A stretch of 64,000 nucleotides of DNA from Xanthomarina sp. F1114 (GTDB lineage Bacteria > Bacteroidota > Bacteroidia > Flavobacteriales > Flavobacteriaceae): NCBI RefSeq assembly GCF_026410255.1, contig NZ_JAPMLL010000013.1:1-64000 (forward strand). Reading direction: 5' to 3'. The notes beneath the pieces were generated by a model. It had not been told where the DNA came from. It saw only the letters and a program-made list of their open reading frames with translations, and made no database searches. Positions 51,050 to 59,907 of the stretch are shown piece by piece. Within the stretch, counting starts at the first letter, position 1, and each line of letters begins with the position of its first letter. Position numbers and translations under genes: made by a program.

Positions 51050-52507
51050 ATGGCTAGAATTGTTGTTTTAGGTGCTGGTATCTCAGGTCACGTTGCTGCA
51101 TCTCATTTAAGAAGAAAACTTTCAAAAGAACACGAAGTAGTCGTGGTGTCACCAAACAGTAATTACCAATGGATTCCTTCGAATATTTGGGTGGGAATTG
51201 GTAGAATGAAATCTAAGCAGATTCTCTTTCCGTTAGCTCCTTTATATAAAAAGAAAAATATTGGTTTCAAGCAGGCTAAAGCGATGACCTTTCATCCGGA
51301 AGGTGATCAAACTGAAAACAGACCTTATGTTTTAGTTGAGTATGTTGTGGGTGATAAAAAAGGCCAGCAAGAAAAAGTAACTTACGACTATTTGATAAAT
51401 GGTACAGGACCCAAATTAAATTTTGAAGCAACTGAGGGATTAATTCCTGGACAAAACAAAGCCTATTCTGTTTGTACCTACACCCATGCAGAACATGCCT
51501 GGGAAAACTTGGAAGCGTTGATTAAAGAAATGAAGCAGGGTAAAAAGGCTAAGATTCTTATTGGAACGGGTCATGCTAAATCCACTTGTCAAGGGGCAGC
51601 TTTCGAGTATATATTAAATGTAGAACAAGAGTTGCGCAAACACAAAGTCCGTGATATGGCAGATATTACGTGGATTTCTAATGAATATCAACTAGGAGAT
51701 TTTGGAATGGACGGCATGCTTTTAAGCTATAAAGGGATGACTATGAAGTCTCATGAAATGATAGAAATGGTTTTTGAAGACAGAGGGATTAAATGGATTC
51801 TTGGTTCGGCAGTTAATAAAATAGAAGACGGATTGGCTCATTACGAAAACTTAGACGGCGAATTTAAAACAGAAACTTACGATTTTGCCATGCTTATTCC
51901 GTCGTTTTCAGGTCATGGTTTTAAAGCATACGACAAAAACGATCAGGATATTACAGAAAAACTCTTTAAAGGTTTTATGATTGTCGATGCAGATTATACA
52001 CCAAGACCTTACGAAGAGTGGTCGGTTCAGGATTGGCCAGAAACGTATCAGAATCCTTCATACAATAATATTTTTGCTCCAGGAATTGCTTTTGCACCTC
52101 CACATGCTATTTCTAAACCCAGAAAAAGTAAAAATGGAACAGATATTACTCCTGCACCACCTAGAACAGGAATGCCATCTGGGATTACAGCTAAAATTGT
52201 AGCCGATAATATTATAGATAGTATTAAAAACGGTAAAGAATCCTTAAGTCATAAAGGGTCTATGGGAAATATGGGAGCCGCTTGTATTGCTTCGGCAGGT
52301 TATGGGCTAACTTCGGGAAGCGGTGTAAGTATTACAACTTTTCCAATTGTTCCAGATTATAATAAGTATCCAAAAACTCAAGGCAGACAATTAGGTAAAA
52401 CCTTTGGCGAAATTGGTTTGGCAGGACATTGGTTAAAACTAACCCTACATTACGCCTTTATTTATAAAGCAAAAATGAAACCTTTTTGGTGGTTGCTTCC
52501 TGAGTAG
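51050..52507 (+). CDS. sqr: Sulfide:quinone oxidoreductase
   Basis: The 485-residue flavoprotein starts with the FAD motif VVLGAGISGHVAASHLRR and has Cys142, Cys180 (STCQGAAFEY) and Cys412 (AACIASAG), placed like the three working cysteines of SQR. The C-terminal helix GHWLKLTLHYAFIYKAKMKPFWWLL would anchor it in the membrane. It oxidises sulfide to sulfane sulfur and passes electrons to quinone, which the neighbouring bd oxidase can use. Some related proteins are flavocytochrome c subunits, but the quinone type fits better. Confidence 0.85.
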   Translation: MARIVVLGAGISGHVAASHLRRKLSKEHEVVVVSPNSNYQWIPSNIWVGIGRMKSKQILFPLAPLYKKKNIGFKQAKAMTFHPEGDQTENRPYVLVEYVVGDKKGQQEKVTYDYLINGTGPKLNFEATEGLIPGQNKAYSVCTYTHAEHAWENLEALIKEMKQGKKAKILIGTGHAKSTCQGAAFEYILNVEQELRKHKVRDMADITWISNEYQLGDFGMDGMLLSYKGMTMKSHEMIEMVFEDRGIKWILGSAVNKIEDGLAHYENLDGEFKTETYDFAMLIPSFSGHGFKAYDKNDQDITEKLFKGFMIVDADYTPRPYEEWSVQDWPETYQNPSYNNIFAPGIAFAPPHAISKPRKSKNGTDITPAPPRTGMPSGITAKIVADNIIDSIKNGKESLSHKGSMGNMGAACIASAGYGLTSGSGVSITTFPIVPDYNKYPKTQGRQLGKTFGEIGLAGHWLKLTLHYAFIYKAKMKPFWWLLPE

Positions 52508-52541
52508 GTAGTAGGTAGTGGGTAGTGGGTAGTGGGTAGTG
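52507..52541. repeat. Heptamer tandem repeat GGTAGTG
   Basis: Four perfect copies of GGTAGTG (52514-52541) after one copy ending in A (52507-52513), beginning in the stop codon of sqr. Such microsatellites can vary in copy number by slippage; here it would not change a protein. Confidence 0.7.
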
Positions 52542-52564
52542 AAAATAACTTAAAAAGAAACAAC

Positions 52565-52702
52565 ATGACAGAACGTATTTCAAAATATCAACGCTTTAAG
52601 ATGATGAATCCCATTATCCAGTTCTTCAAATACATATACTTGAGTATAAAAGTTTTAGTAATTGTAGCTGGAGGGCATGGCGGTACAAGAGAGGTAAACT
52701 GA
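52565..52702 (+). CDS. 45-residue basic membrane-associated protein after sqr
   Basis: The frame begins MTERISKYQRFKMMNPIIQF, continues with one short membrane helix and ends VIVAGGHGGTREVN. It sits 57 bp after sqr in the same transcript, and its last codons overlap the first hairpin of the two-hairpin element. The HGGTR tail looks like a conserved motif but no family can be named. Confidence 0.5.
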   Translation: MTERISKYQRFKMMNPIIQFFKYIYLSIKVLVIVAGGHGGTREVN

Positions 52703-52766
52703 TAAAAATATTATCAGTGATTTTTGGTTGGTTGAAAGGCATTTTTAGTGGTAAGAATGCCTTTCT
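52697..52766 (+). ncRNA. Two-hairpin element, copy B (end of the sqr operon)
   Basis: Hairpin 1 CTGATAAAAATATTATCAG (52699-52717), linker TGATTTTTGGTTGGTT, hairpin 2 (52738-52761) GGCATTTTTA/TAAGAATGCC with GTGG loop, then T-rich DNA. Compared with copy A, C-G pairs become T-A in both stems while the linker is unchanged. It overlaps the stop codon of the 45-residue protein. Confidence 0.55.
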
Positions 52767-52769
52767 CTT

Positions 52770-52787
52770 TGGTAACCTATGTTACTT
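52770..52787. promoter_or_regulatory. Regulon operator 6 (before the TolC-MFP-RND operon)
   Basis: TGGTAACCTATGTTACTT, centre 52778.5; -7 box TAAATTTG at 52808-52815 is 29.5 bp on. Confidence 0.85.
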
Positions 52788-52836
52788 TCCAACCGTCTTT
52801 ATAATCTTAAATTTGCATTAATAAACAATTTGATAC

Positions 52837-54147
52837 ATGAAAAAACAGATATATATATTCAGCATTGGGTTTTTACTGGCATCGTTTGCAGTTCAAGCGC
52901 AGCAAGTGTTGCCAATAACTAAAGCTGAAGTATTGACAAAAGTTTCAGAAGAAAACAGAGCTATTAAAATTTCTGAACAAGAATACCTGGAAGCTAAAGC
53001 AGACTATAAACAAACCAATGGGGTGTTTTTACCTAATATTACTGCGTCGCATACAGGGATGGCTACAACAAATCCCTTAATGGCTTTTGGTTCTAAACTA
53101 AATCAAGAGATATTAACAGCCTCAGATTTTAATCCAGATTTATTAAACAATCCTGGCCAGGTAGAAAATTTCGCCACCCGTTTTGAAATTCAGCAACCAT
53201 TAATTAATATGGATGGTATTTATCAACGTAAGGCTGCAAAATCAAAAATGGAAGCTCAGGCTTTAAAAATTGAACGCACTTCAGACTACTATGCTTTTGA
53301 GGTAGAAAAGGCCTATATGCAATTACAATTGGCTTATAAAGGTGTTGATGTACTTGAAAAAGCTTTAGAGACTGCAAATGCAAATAAGAGATTGGCAGAT
53401 AATAGTTTTAAGCAGGGATATCTGCAAAGAGCAGATGTATTATCGGTTGAGGTTCGTGTAAACGAAGTTAAAAATCAGTTACAGTCTGCTAAGAGTAATG
53501 TGGAAAATGCCTCCAATTATTTATCGTTTCTAATGAGTGAGTCTAGCGATGTTATTTATAAGCCATCAGATAGTTTACAAGTTGTAAGTTTTAACACTGT
53601 AAATTCGGAAATTATTTCTGAAGAACGTTCAGATATAAAAGCTATGAAGTTAGCTTCCAAAGCTTATGAAACTATGAACAAAGCAGATAATATGTCGTTT
53701 TTACCAAGACTAAATGCTTTTGGAAGTTATGAATTATACGACGATCAAATTTTTCAAGGAGATGCTAATGGCTATATTTTTGGAGCCCAATTAAGCTGGA
53801 CCATTTTAGATGGAACCAAACGTTTTGGAAAAGCACAAAAAAGTAAAGCGGAGTTTGAAAAATCTAAATTACAATACGATCAGTATGTTTCTCAAAACCA
53901 ATTAGAATTGAATAAAGCAAGACGTATGCTAACAGATGCAGAAAACAGGTTGAATTTAACGAAACTGGCTTTAGAGCAATCTGAAGAATCTTTTAGAATT
54001 AGAACCAACAGATATGAAGAAGGTTTAGAGAAAACAACCGATTTGTTATTATCTGAAACACAATATTCACAAAAACAATTGGAGTATTATCAAACTATTT
54101 TCGAATATAATTATGCGCAAGCGTATCTACAATTTTTGACTAAATAA
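52837..54147 (+). CDS. TolC-family outer-membrane efflux protein
   Basis: The 436-residue protein has a signal peptide (to VQAQ) and two TolC repeats, each with long helices (about 30-230 and 245-430). It forms the outer-membrane channel of the pump encoded by the next two genes. First gene of the transcript from operator 6. Confidence 0.9.
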   Translation: MKKQIYIFSIGFLLASFAVQAQQVLPITKAEVLTKVSEENRAIKISEQEYLEAKADYKQTNGVFLPNITASHTGMATTNPLMAFGSKLNQEILTASDFNPDLLNNPGQVENFATRFEIQQPLINMDGIYQRKAAKSKMEAQALKIERTSDYYAFEVEKAYMQLQLAYKGVDVLEKALETANANKRLADNSFKQGYLQRADVLSVEVRVNEVKNQLQSAKSNVENASNYLSFLMSESSDVIYKPSDSLQVVSFNTVNSEIISEERSDIKAMKLASKAYETMNKADNMSFLPRLNAFGSYELYDDQIFQGDANGYIFGAQLSWTILDGTKRFGKAQKSKAEFEKSKLQYDQYVSQNQLELNKARRMLTDAENRLNLTKLALEQSEESFRIRTNRYEEGLEKTTDLLLSETQYSQKQLEYYQTIFEYNYAQAYLQFLTK

Positions 54148-54265
54148 TAAGATATTCCAAAGGAAAGTACCCTGCAAGATTTTACTCCTGTAGGTATAAA
54201 AGCAAAGTAAAATTAAAACAATCAAGAGATTCCTTCTTTCGAAGGAATGTGTAAATACAGAATCA

Positions 54266-55345
54266 ATGAAAAAATATACGTACATAGTAACAATAATAGC
54301 AGCATCACTTTTTATGGCAAGCTGTGGAGGTGAAGACAAAAAGGTAGCCGTAGATAATTCTCCTGCAATTAAGGTAGAAGTGAGCCAGATTGCCGAGGCA
54401 AACAAAAGTCCGTTTTTAGCTGTTAGTGGTACAATTCAATCTGTTAATAGTGCCGATTTAAGCACCAGAATGATGGGATATGTAACTAAAGTGCATGTAA
54501 ATGTTGGCGATAAAGTAACTAAAGGACAATTATTAGTTGCTATTAACAACACCGATTTACAAGCCAAACGTGCTCAGGTAGATGCAGGAATAACAGAAGC
54601 TACTGCTGCTTTTAACAATGCACAAAAAGACTATAAACGTTTTGAAAGTTTGTTTGCAAGTAATTCTGCTTCACAAAAGGAGTTGGATGATATTACAGCC
54701 AATTTTGAAATGGCAAAAGCGCGTTTAGAGGCTGCCAAACAAATGAAAAACGAAGTGAATGCACAATTTGCATATTCTAATATTACAGCGCCATTTGCTG
54801 GAGTTGTTACCTCTAAAAATGTGAGAGAAGGAGATATGGCAAATCCGGGACAACCATTAATTTCAGTAGAGTCTCCGGGGAATTTTGAAGTTATGGCAAT
54901 GGTTCCAGAAACTGAAATTTCTCAAATAAAGAATGGTATTGAAGTTACTGTTTTGGTTAAGTCGATCAATCAAACTTTAAAAGGAAAAGTGACAGAAGTA
55001 AGTAGTTCAGCAAAAAATACCGGAGGACAGTATTTGGTAAAAATAGCTTTGGATAAAACGGATGCTAACATTTTATCAGGCATGTTTGTAACGGTTCAAT
55101 TTCCTATAGAGAAAAAATCAACTACCAATATTGTTTTAATCCCTACAGATGCTATTATAACTAATGGTCAGCTATCAGGTGTTTACACAGTTAGTCAGAG
55201 TAATACAGCTTTATTGCGTTGGTTGCGTTTAGGTAGAACCTATGGCAATCAGGTTGAGGTTTTATCTGGCTTATCGGCAGATGAAGCTTATATCGTCTCA
55301 GCCGAAGGAAAATTGTTTAACGGAGCAAAAATAAGTGTTCAGTAA
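54266..55345 (+). CDS. RND efflux membrane fusion protein
   Basis: The 359-residue periplasmic adaptor begins with a lipoprotein signal (SLFMASC, Cys20). It has the lipoyl halves MGYVTKVHVNVGDKVTKGQLL and ITAPFAGVVTSKNVREGDM around a coiled coil, then a beta-barrel. It joins the RND pump to the TolC channel. Confidence 0.92.
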   Translation: MKKYTYIVTIIAASLFMASCGGEDKKVAVDNSPAIKVEVSQIAEANKSPFLAVSGTIQSVNSADLSTRMMGYVTKVHVNVGDKVTKGQLLVAINNTDLQAKRAQVDAGITEATAAFNNAQKDYKRFESLFASNSASQKELDDITANFEMAKARLEAAKQMKNEVNAQFAYSNITAPFAGVVTSKNVREGDMANPGQPLISVESPGNFEVMAMVPETEISQIKNGIEVTVLVKSINQTLKGKVTEVSSSAKNTGGQYLVKIALDKTDANILSGMFVTVQFPIEKKSTTNIVLIPTDAIITNGQLSGVYTVSQSNTALLRWLRLGRTYGNQVEVLSGLSADEAYIVSAEGKLFNGAKISVQ

Positions 55346-55451
55346 AACAAAGTTGTTTTTAGTTTGAGATAATATCTCAAACAATAAAATAAGTATTAAT
55401 TAAAAAAACCACCCATTAAAGTTCTATCATTTGGGACTAAGGGGCAAATAT

Positions 55452-58400
55452 ATGAAAGAAGGTATCGCAGGGAAAATCGCAAAAATCTTTATACAGTCTA
55501 AGCTTACAGTGCTTTTAATGATTGTATTTATGGTTGTTGGTGTGTACAGTTCATTTTTAATTCCACGAGAAGAAGAACCACAAATTGATGTGCCAATGGC
55601 AGATATTTTTGTTGGGTATCCAGGAGCAAGTCCTACAGAAGTGGAATCTCGTGTTATCAAACCTTTAGAGAAATTAATCTCTAATATTAAAGGAGTAGAG
55701 TATGTGTATTCTACTTCTATGAAGGAACAAGGTATGGTCATTGTTCAATTTTATGTAGGTGAAGATATTGAGCGTTCATTTGTAAAACTGTACAACGAAA
55801 TCAATAAGCACATGGATCAAATGCCTCAAGGGGTTACGTTTCCATTAGTAAAAACACGTGCAATTGACGATGTACCCATGTTGGGGCTCACCTTGTGGAG
55901 TGAAAATTACGACGATTACCAATTGGGCCAAATGGCTGAAGAGTTAGAAAACGAAATTAAAAAAGTGAATGATGTGTCTATGACGCATAAAATTGGAGGC
56001 AGAGACCGCCAATTGCGTGTGGTTTTAGATAAAGATAAATTGGCTGCATCTAGTTTGGATTTCCTATCGGTTTCTGAAATGATTAAAGCTAATAACAGTC
56101 AGTTAAGCTCTGGAAGTTTTGATAAGAACGATACCGAATTCCTTGTAAACACTGGAAAGTTTTTAGAAACAGTTACAGATGTTGAGAATCTGGTAGTGGG
56201 TGTACATAAAAATCAGCCTATCTATTTAAAACAAGTAGCAACTATTCTTGATGGTCCGGAAGTTCCACAAAACTATGTAAGTTTAGGATTTGGAAAAGGA
56301 AGTGTAAAATCGGCTGATTATAAATCGGAGTATCCTGCTGTAACTATCTCTGTTGCAAAACGGAAAGGTGCCGATGCCATGAAAATTTCGGAAGTGATTA
56401 TAGATAAAGTGGAACATTTACGTAGCTCTTTAATTCCAGACGATGTACATGTAGAAATAACCAGAAACTATGGCGAAACGGCATCGCAAAAAGTATCTGA
56501 GCTTTTATGGCATCTTATAGGTTCTATCTTTGCTGTAACACTTGTTGTTATGCTAGCCATGGGTTGGCGAGGTGGTTTGGTTGTGTTTTTATCCGTGCCA
56601 ATTACTTTTGCCCTGACCTTGTTGAGCTATTATATGATGGATTATACGCTAAACCGAATTACTTTATTCGCATTGGTATTTGTAACAGGTATTGTAGTTG
56701 ACGACTCCATTATTATTGCCGAAAATATGCATAGGCATTTTAAAATGAAACGCTTGCCTTTTAAACAGGCTGCTTTATATGCTATTAATGAAGTTGGAAA
56801 CCCAACTATTTTAGCAACATTTACGGTTATTGCTTCAGTATTACCAATGGCTTTCGTGTCTGGTTTAATGGGACCTTATATGGCTCCAATGCCGATTGGT
56901 GCATCCATTGCAATGATTCTTTCTTTATTTGTAGCCTTAACTATAACACCATATTTAGGATATATTTTCTTAAGAGAAAAAGATAAAAAAGGTCAGCCAG
57001 AAAAAGTTGAAAAACCCTTAGAGGAGACGTTTATCTATCGTATTTACAATAAGTTTGAACGTCCATTAATGGAAAATAAAGCAAAACGCTGGGTATTTTT
57101 AGGAGCAACCTTTGCAATCCTGATGGGAACAATGGCATTGTTTTTTACCAATTCGGTTGCCGTAAAAATGCTGCCTTTCGATAATAAAAATGAATTTCAA
57201 GTTGTGATAGATATGCCGGAAGGCACCACCTTAGAGCGAACAGGGGTAGTAGCACAAGAAATTGCTCAATATTTAACTACGCGTCCAGAAGTGGTCAACT
57301 ATCAGAACTATGTGGGGACTTCAGCACCTATTACTTTTAATGGATTGGTTCGTCATTACGATTTACGTGGAGGAAGCAATATGGCAGATATTCAAGTAAA
57401 TTTAATAGGTAAGGGAGAGCGTTCTGCTCAAAGTCATGATATTGCTAAATTATTACGTCCGGATATTCAAAAGATTGCAGCCAAATACAATGCCAACGTA
57501 AAATTAGTTGAGGTGCCACCAGGACCTCCGGTATTATCGACCATTGTTGCAGAAGTGTATGGCCCAGATTATAATGAGCAGATTAAGATTGCAGATCAAA
57601 TTCAAAACATTCTTAGGCATACAGACGATGTGGTGGATATTGATTGGATGGTTGAAGACGATCAAACAGAATATCAATTCGAAATTAATAAAGAGAAAGC
57701 CATGCTTTATGGTGTTGCGCCACAGCAAATTGCTTATACCATGAATATGGCCTTATCCAATAGAGCTATCACCACTTTATATGATGAAAATGCGAGTAAT
57801 CAGGTAGGTTTGGTATTGGCTTTAGATGAAAAGGAAAAATCAACGCTTACAGATATTTCGCAGTTAAAAGTGAAATCTAAGCAAGGCAATATGGTACCAA
57901 TTGCAGATCTGGTAACTATAAATGAAACAACAAGCGCAAAAAGTATTTATAGAAAAAACCAAAAACGTGTGGTTTATGTCTTGGCCGATATGGCTGGAGA
58001 ATTAGAAAGTCCTGCCTATGCTATTTTGGGCATGGAGGAGAAATTAAAAGACATTCCTTTGCCACAAGGCTATGAATTGAATGAATTGTATTTAGGACAA
58101 CCAGATTTTGAAGATAATTATACGGTAAAATGGGATGGCGAATGGCAAATTACTCTAGAAGTATTTAGAGACTTAGGTATTGCCTTTTTAGGTGCTATTA
58201 TTCTAATCTACATCTTAATTGTGGGCTGGTTCCAAAACTTTAAAGCTCCAATTGTTATGATGGTGGCTATACCATTATCCTTAATAGGAATTATTTTAGG
58301 TCACTGGATCATGGGCGCCTTCTTTACAGCAACATCATTTATTGGTATGATTGCTTTGGCAGGAATTATGGTTCGAAACTCGGTGTTATTAATTGACTTT

Positions 58401-58646
58401 ATAAATCTGCGTACAGCCGAAGGGGTGCCTCTTAAGCAAGCAGCTATTGAAGCCGGAGCTGTTAGAACAACCCCTATTTTATTAACAGCAGGAACGGTTG
58501 TTATTGGAGCTTTCGTGATTTTATTTGATCCAATTTTCCAGGGATTAGCTATTTCATTAATGGGTGGTACTATTGTTTCAACCGTATTAACCTTGTTGGT
58601 TGTACCATTAGTGTATTATATGATTGAAAAGAAGAATTATAAATAA
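55452..58646 (+). CDS. RND efflux transporter, inner-membrane subunit
   Basis: The 1064-residue protein (ATG at 55452; an upstream TTG is rejected) has twelve membrane helices and two large periplasmic loops. GIVVDDSIIIAENMHRH in the fourth helix carries the Asp pair for proton relay. It starts with the AcrB-like block IPREEEPQIDVPMADIFVGYPGASP. The usual substrates of such pumps are drugs or metals; here the regulator and the neighbours suggest export of a sulfur compound or a metabolite of sulfide stress, which is inference. Confidence 0.93.
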   Translation: MKEGIAGKIAKIFIQSKLTVLLMIVFMVVGVYSSFLIPREEEPQIDVPMADIFVGYPGASPTEVESRVIKPLEKLISNIKGVEYVYSTSMKEQGMVIVQFYVGEDIERSFVKLYNEINKHMDQMPQGVTFPLVKTRAIDDVPMLGLTLWSENYDDYQLGQMAEELENEIKKVNDVSMTHKIGGRDRQLRVVLDKDKLAASSLDFLSVSEMIKANNSQLSSGSFDKNDTEFLVNTGKFLETVTDVENLVVGVHKNQPIYLKQVATILDGPEVPQNYVSLGFGKGSVKSADYKSEYPAVTISVAKRKGADAMKISEVIIDKVEHLRSSLIPDDVHVEITRNYGETASQKVSELLWHLIGSIFAVTLVVMLAMGWRGGLVVFLSVPITFALTLLSYYMMDYTLNRITLFALVFVTGIVVDDSIIIAENMHRHFKMKRLPFKQAALYAINEVGNPTILATFTVIASVLPMAFVSGLMGPYMAPMPIGASIAMILSLFVALTITPYLGYIFLREKDKKGQPEKVEKPLEETFIYRIYNKFERPLMENKAKRWVFLGATFAILMGTMALFFTNSVAVKMLPFDNKNEFQVVIDMPEGTTLERTGVVAQEIAQYLTTRPEVVNYQNYVGTSAPITFNGLVRHYDLRGGSNMADIQVNLIGKGERSAQSHDIAKLLRPDIQKIAAKYNANVKLVEVPPGPPVLSTIVAEVYGPDYNEQIKIADQIQNILRHTDDVVDIDWMVEDDQTEYQFEINKEKAMLYGVAPQQIAYTMNMALSNRAITTLYDENASNQVGLVLALDEKEKSTLTDISQLKVKSKQGNMVPIADLVTINETTSAKSIYRKNQKRVVYVLADMAGELESPAYAILGMEEKLKDIPLPQGYELNELYLGQPDFEDNYTVKWDGEWQITLEVFRDLGIAFLGAIILIYILIVGWFQNFKAPIVMMVAIPLSLIGIILGHWIMGAFFTATSFIGMIALAGIMVRNSVLLIDFINLRTAEGVPLKQAAIEAGAVRTTPILLTAGTVVIGAFVILFDPIFQGLAISLMGGTIVSTVLTLLVVPLVYYMIEKKNYK

Positions 58647-58657
58647 AAGAGAAGCAT

Positions 58658-58963
58658 ATGAAATTAGTTATAGTTACCTCAGTCGAAGAATTTCAAAAAG
58701 ATATTTTGAAACTTTTTAAAGATGCCGATATCCATAATTTTAGTAGTTCGGAAATTGATGGATACAAAAACGGATCTTCCTTATTAATGGCTACCAGCTG
58801 GTTTCCAAGTGTAAAAGGAGGAAATGAATCCAGCTTATTCTTCTCGTTTACAGAAGATGAAAAGATTGATACTTTATTCAGTTTAATAAAAGAGTTTAAT
58901 TCAAATGTAGAAACCAATAACGCTGTAAGAGCAGTTGTGGTTCCAATTGAAAGACATGTATAA
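58658..58963 (+). CDS. P-II-like (DUF3240-type) small protein
   Basis: The 101-residue protein follows the RND gene by 11 bp and has a P-II/CutA-like ferredoxin fold pattern: MKLVIVTSVEEFQKDILKLF, SSLFFSFTEDEKIDTLFSLIKEFN and the end VRAVVVPIERHV. DUF3240-type proteins are found next to RND pumps in other bacteria. It might regulate the pump by binding a ligand; this is inference. Confidence 0.6.
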   Translation: MKLVIVTSVEEFQKDILKLFKDADIHNFSSSEIDGYKNGSSLLMATSWFPSVKGGNESSLFFSFTEDEKIDTLFSLIKEFNSNVETNNAVRAVVVPIERHV

Positions 58964-58981
58964 ATTTAAAAATTAGAAAAA

Positions 58982-59191
58982 ATGTTAAATACGTATTTTA
59001 GAGTTATAGTAGGTACCATGGTACTTTTAAGTGTTGTTTTAACTGTTTACGTAAATCCAAATTGGATGTGGTTTACAGTATTTATTGGAGTGAATTTAAT
59101 CCAATCGGCCTTTACAAAATGGTGTTTATTGGAAACTATTCTCATAAAGTTGGGTATAAAAAAAGGTGAAGCTAGTTGTTCTGTTAAATAA
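58982..59191 (+). CDS. DUF2892 (YgaP-type) membrane protein
   Basis: The 69-residue protein has two membrane helices: FRVIVGTMVLLSVVLTVYV and WFTVFIGVNLIQSAF, then CLLETILIKLGIK and a C-terminal Cys. DUF2892 is the membrane part of YgaP, a rhodanese, and often occurs near sulfur-transfer genes. It is the last gene of the pump operon, which fits a sulfur-related role. Confidence 0.8.
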   Translation: MLNTYFRVIVGTMVLLSVVLTVYVNPNWMWFTVFIGVNLIQSAFTKWCLLETILIKLGIKKGEASCSVK

Positions 59192-59276
59192 TTGAATCTA
59201 TCTCTTTATTAAGTGTAACATTTTAATAGATTGAACGTCTTATATATGTACATCAATCATTAAAAATCACACCATC

Positions 59277-59615
59277 ATGAGAAAAGATAATCAATTAATA
59301 GTCATTACACATCTAAGTCAGTTATTGACTTTTATTACAGGATTTGGAGGGCTTATTGTTCCTCTAATTTTATGGGCCACGCAAAAAGAGAAAGTGCTTG
59401 AAATGGACGAACAAGGAAAGCAAATTATAAACTTTCAGTTAAGTATGCTTATCTATGCTATTATTTGTATTCCAGCAATTTTGCTTTTAGGACTAGGCAT
59501 TGTAGGCCTCATTGTTATAGGATTTATTTCTTTAATATATCCAATAATTAATGCTATTAAAGCCAACAATGGTGAATCTCCATCATACCCTTTATCTTTT
59601 AATTTTATTAGTTAA
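59277..59615 (+). CDS. DUF4870 membrane protein
   Basis: The 112-residue protein has three membrane helices and the DUF4870 pattern HLSQLLTFITGFGGLIVPLILW, then GKQIINFQLSMLIY and VIGFISLIYPIINAIKANNG. Function is unknown. A single gene with a terminator at 59638-59668. Confidence 0.85.
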   Translation: MRKDNQLIVITHLSQLLTFITGFGGLIVPLILWATQKEKVLEMDEQGKQIINFQLSMLIYAIICIPAILLLGLGIVGLIVIGFISLIYPIINAIKANNGESPSYPLSFNFIS

Positions 59616-59637
59616 AAAAATATTTATACAGGAAATT

Positions 59638-59668
59638 AAAATGCTCACTGAAAAGTGAGCATTTTTGT
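59638..59668 (+). terminator. Terminator of the DUF4870 gene
   Basis: ATGCTCACT/AGTGAGCAT stem with GAAA loop and a T run, 23 bp past the stop codon. Confidence 0.8.
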
Positions 59669-59907
59669 TTTTATGTGTATAGACTTAAAGCAAGGTCTTA
59701 TATAAATCCGGCTCTATAATTTATTCATTTTTATAAAGATATATTTATTATTTAAAGCGATAAAAGCGTGTGTTTCGAAGGCAGTACATGTAAAAATCTT
59801 TTCTTTAAAACCTTCGAACTCTAACAGTTTTCAATTGTATTTTATGTATTTTGAGTCTATGAAGTTAATTTTTTTGTTTTCTTTGTGACAAATATTTATA
59901 CGCTAGA

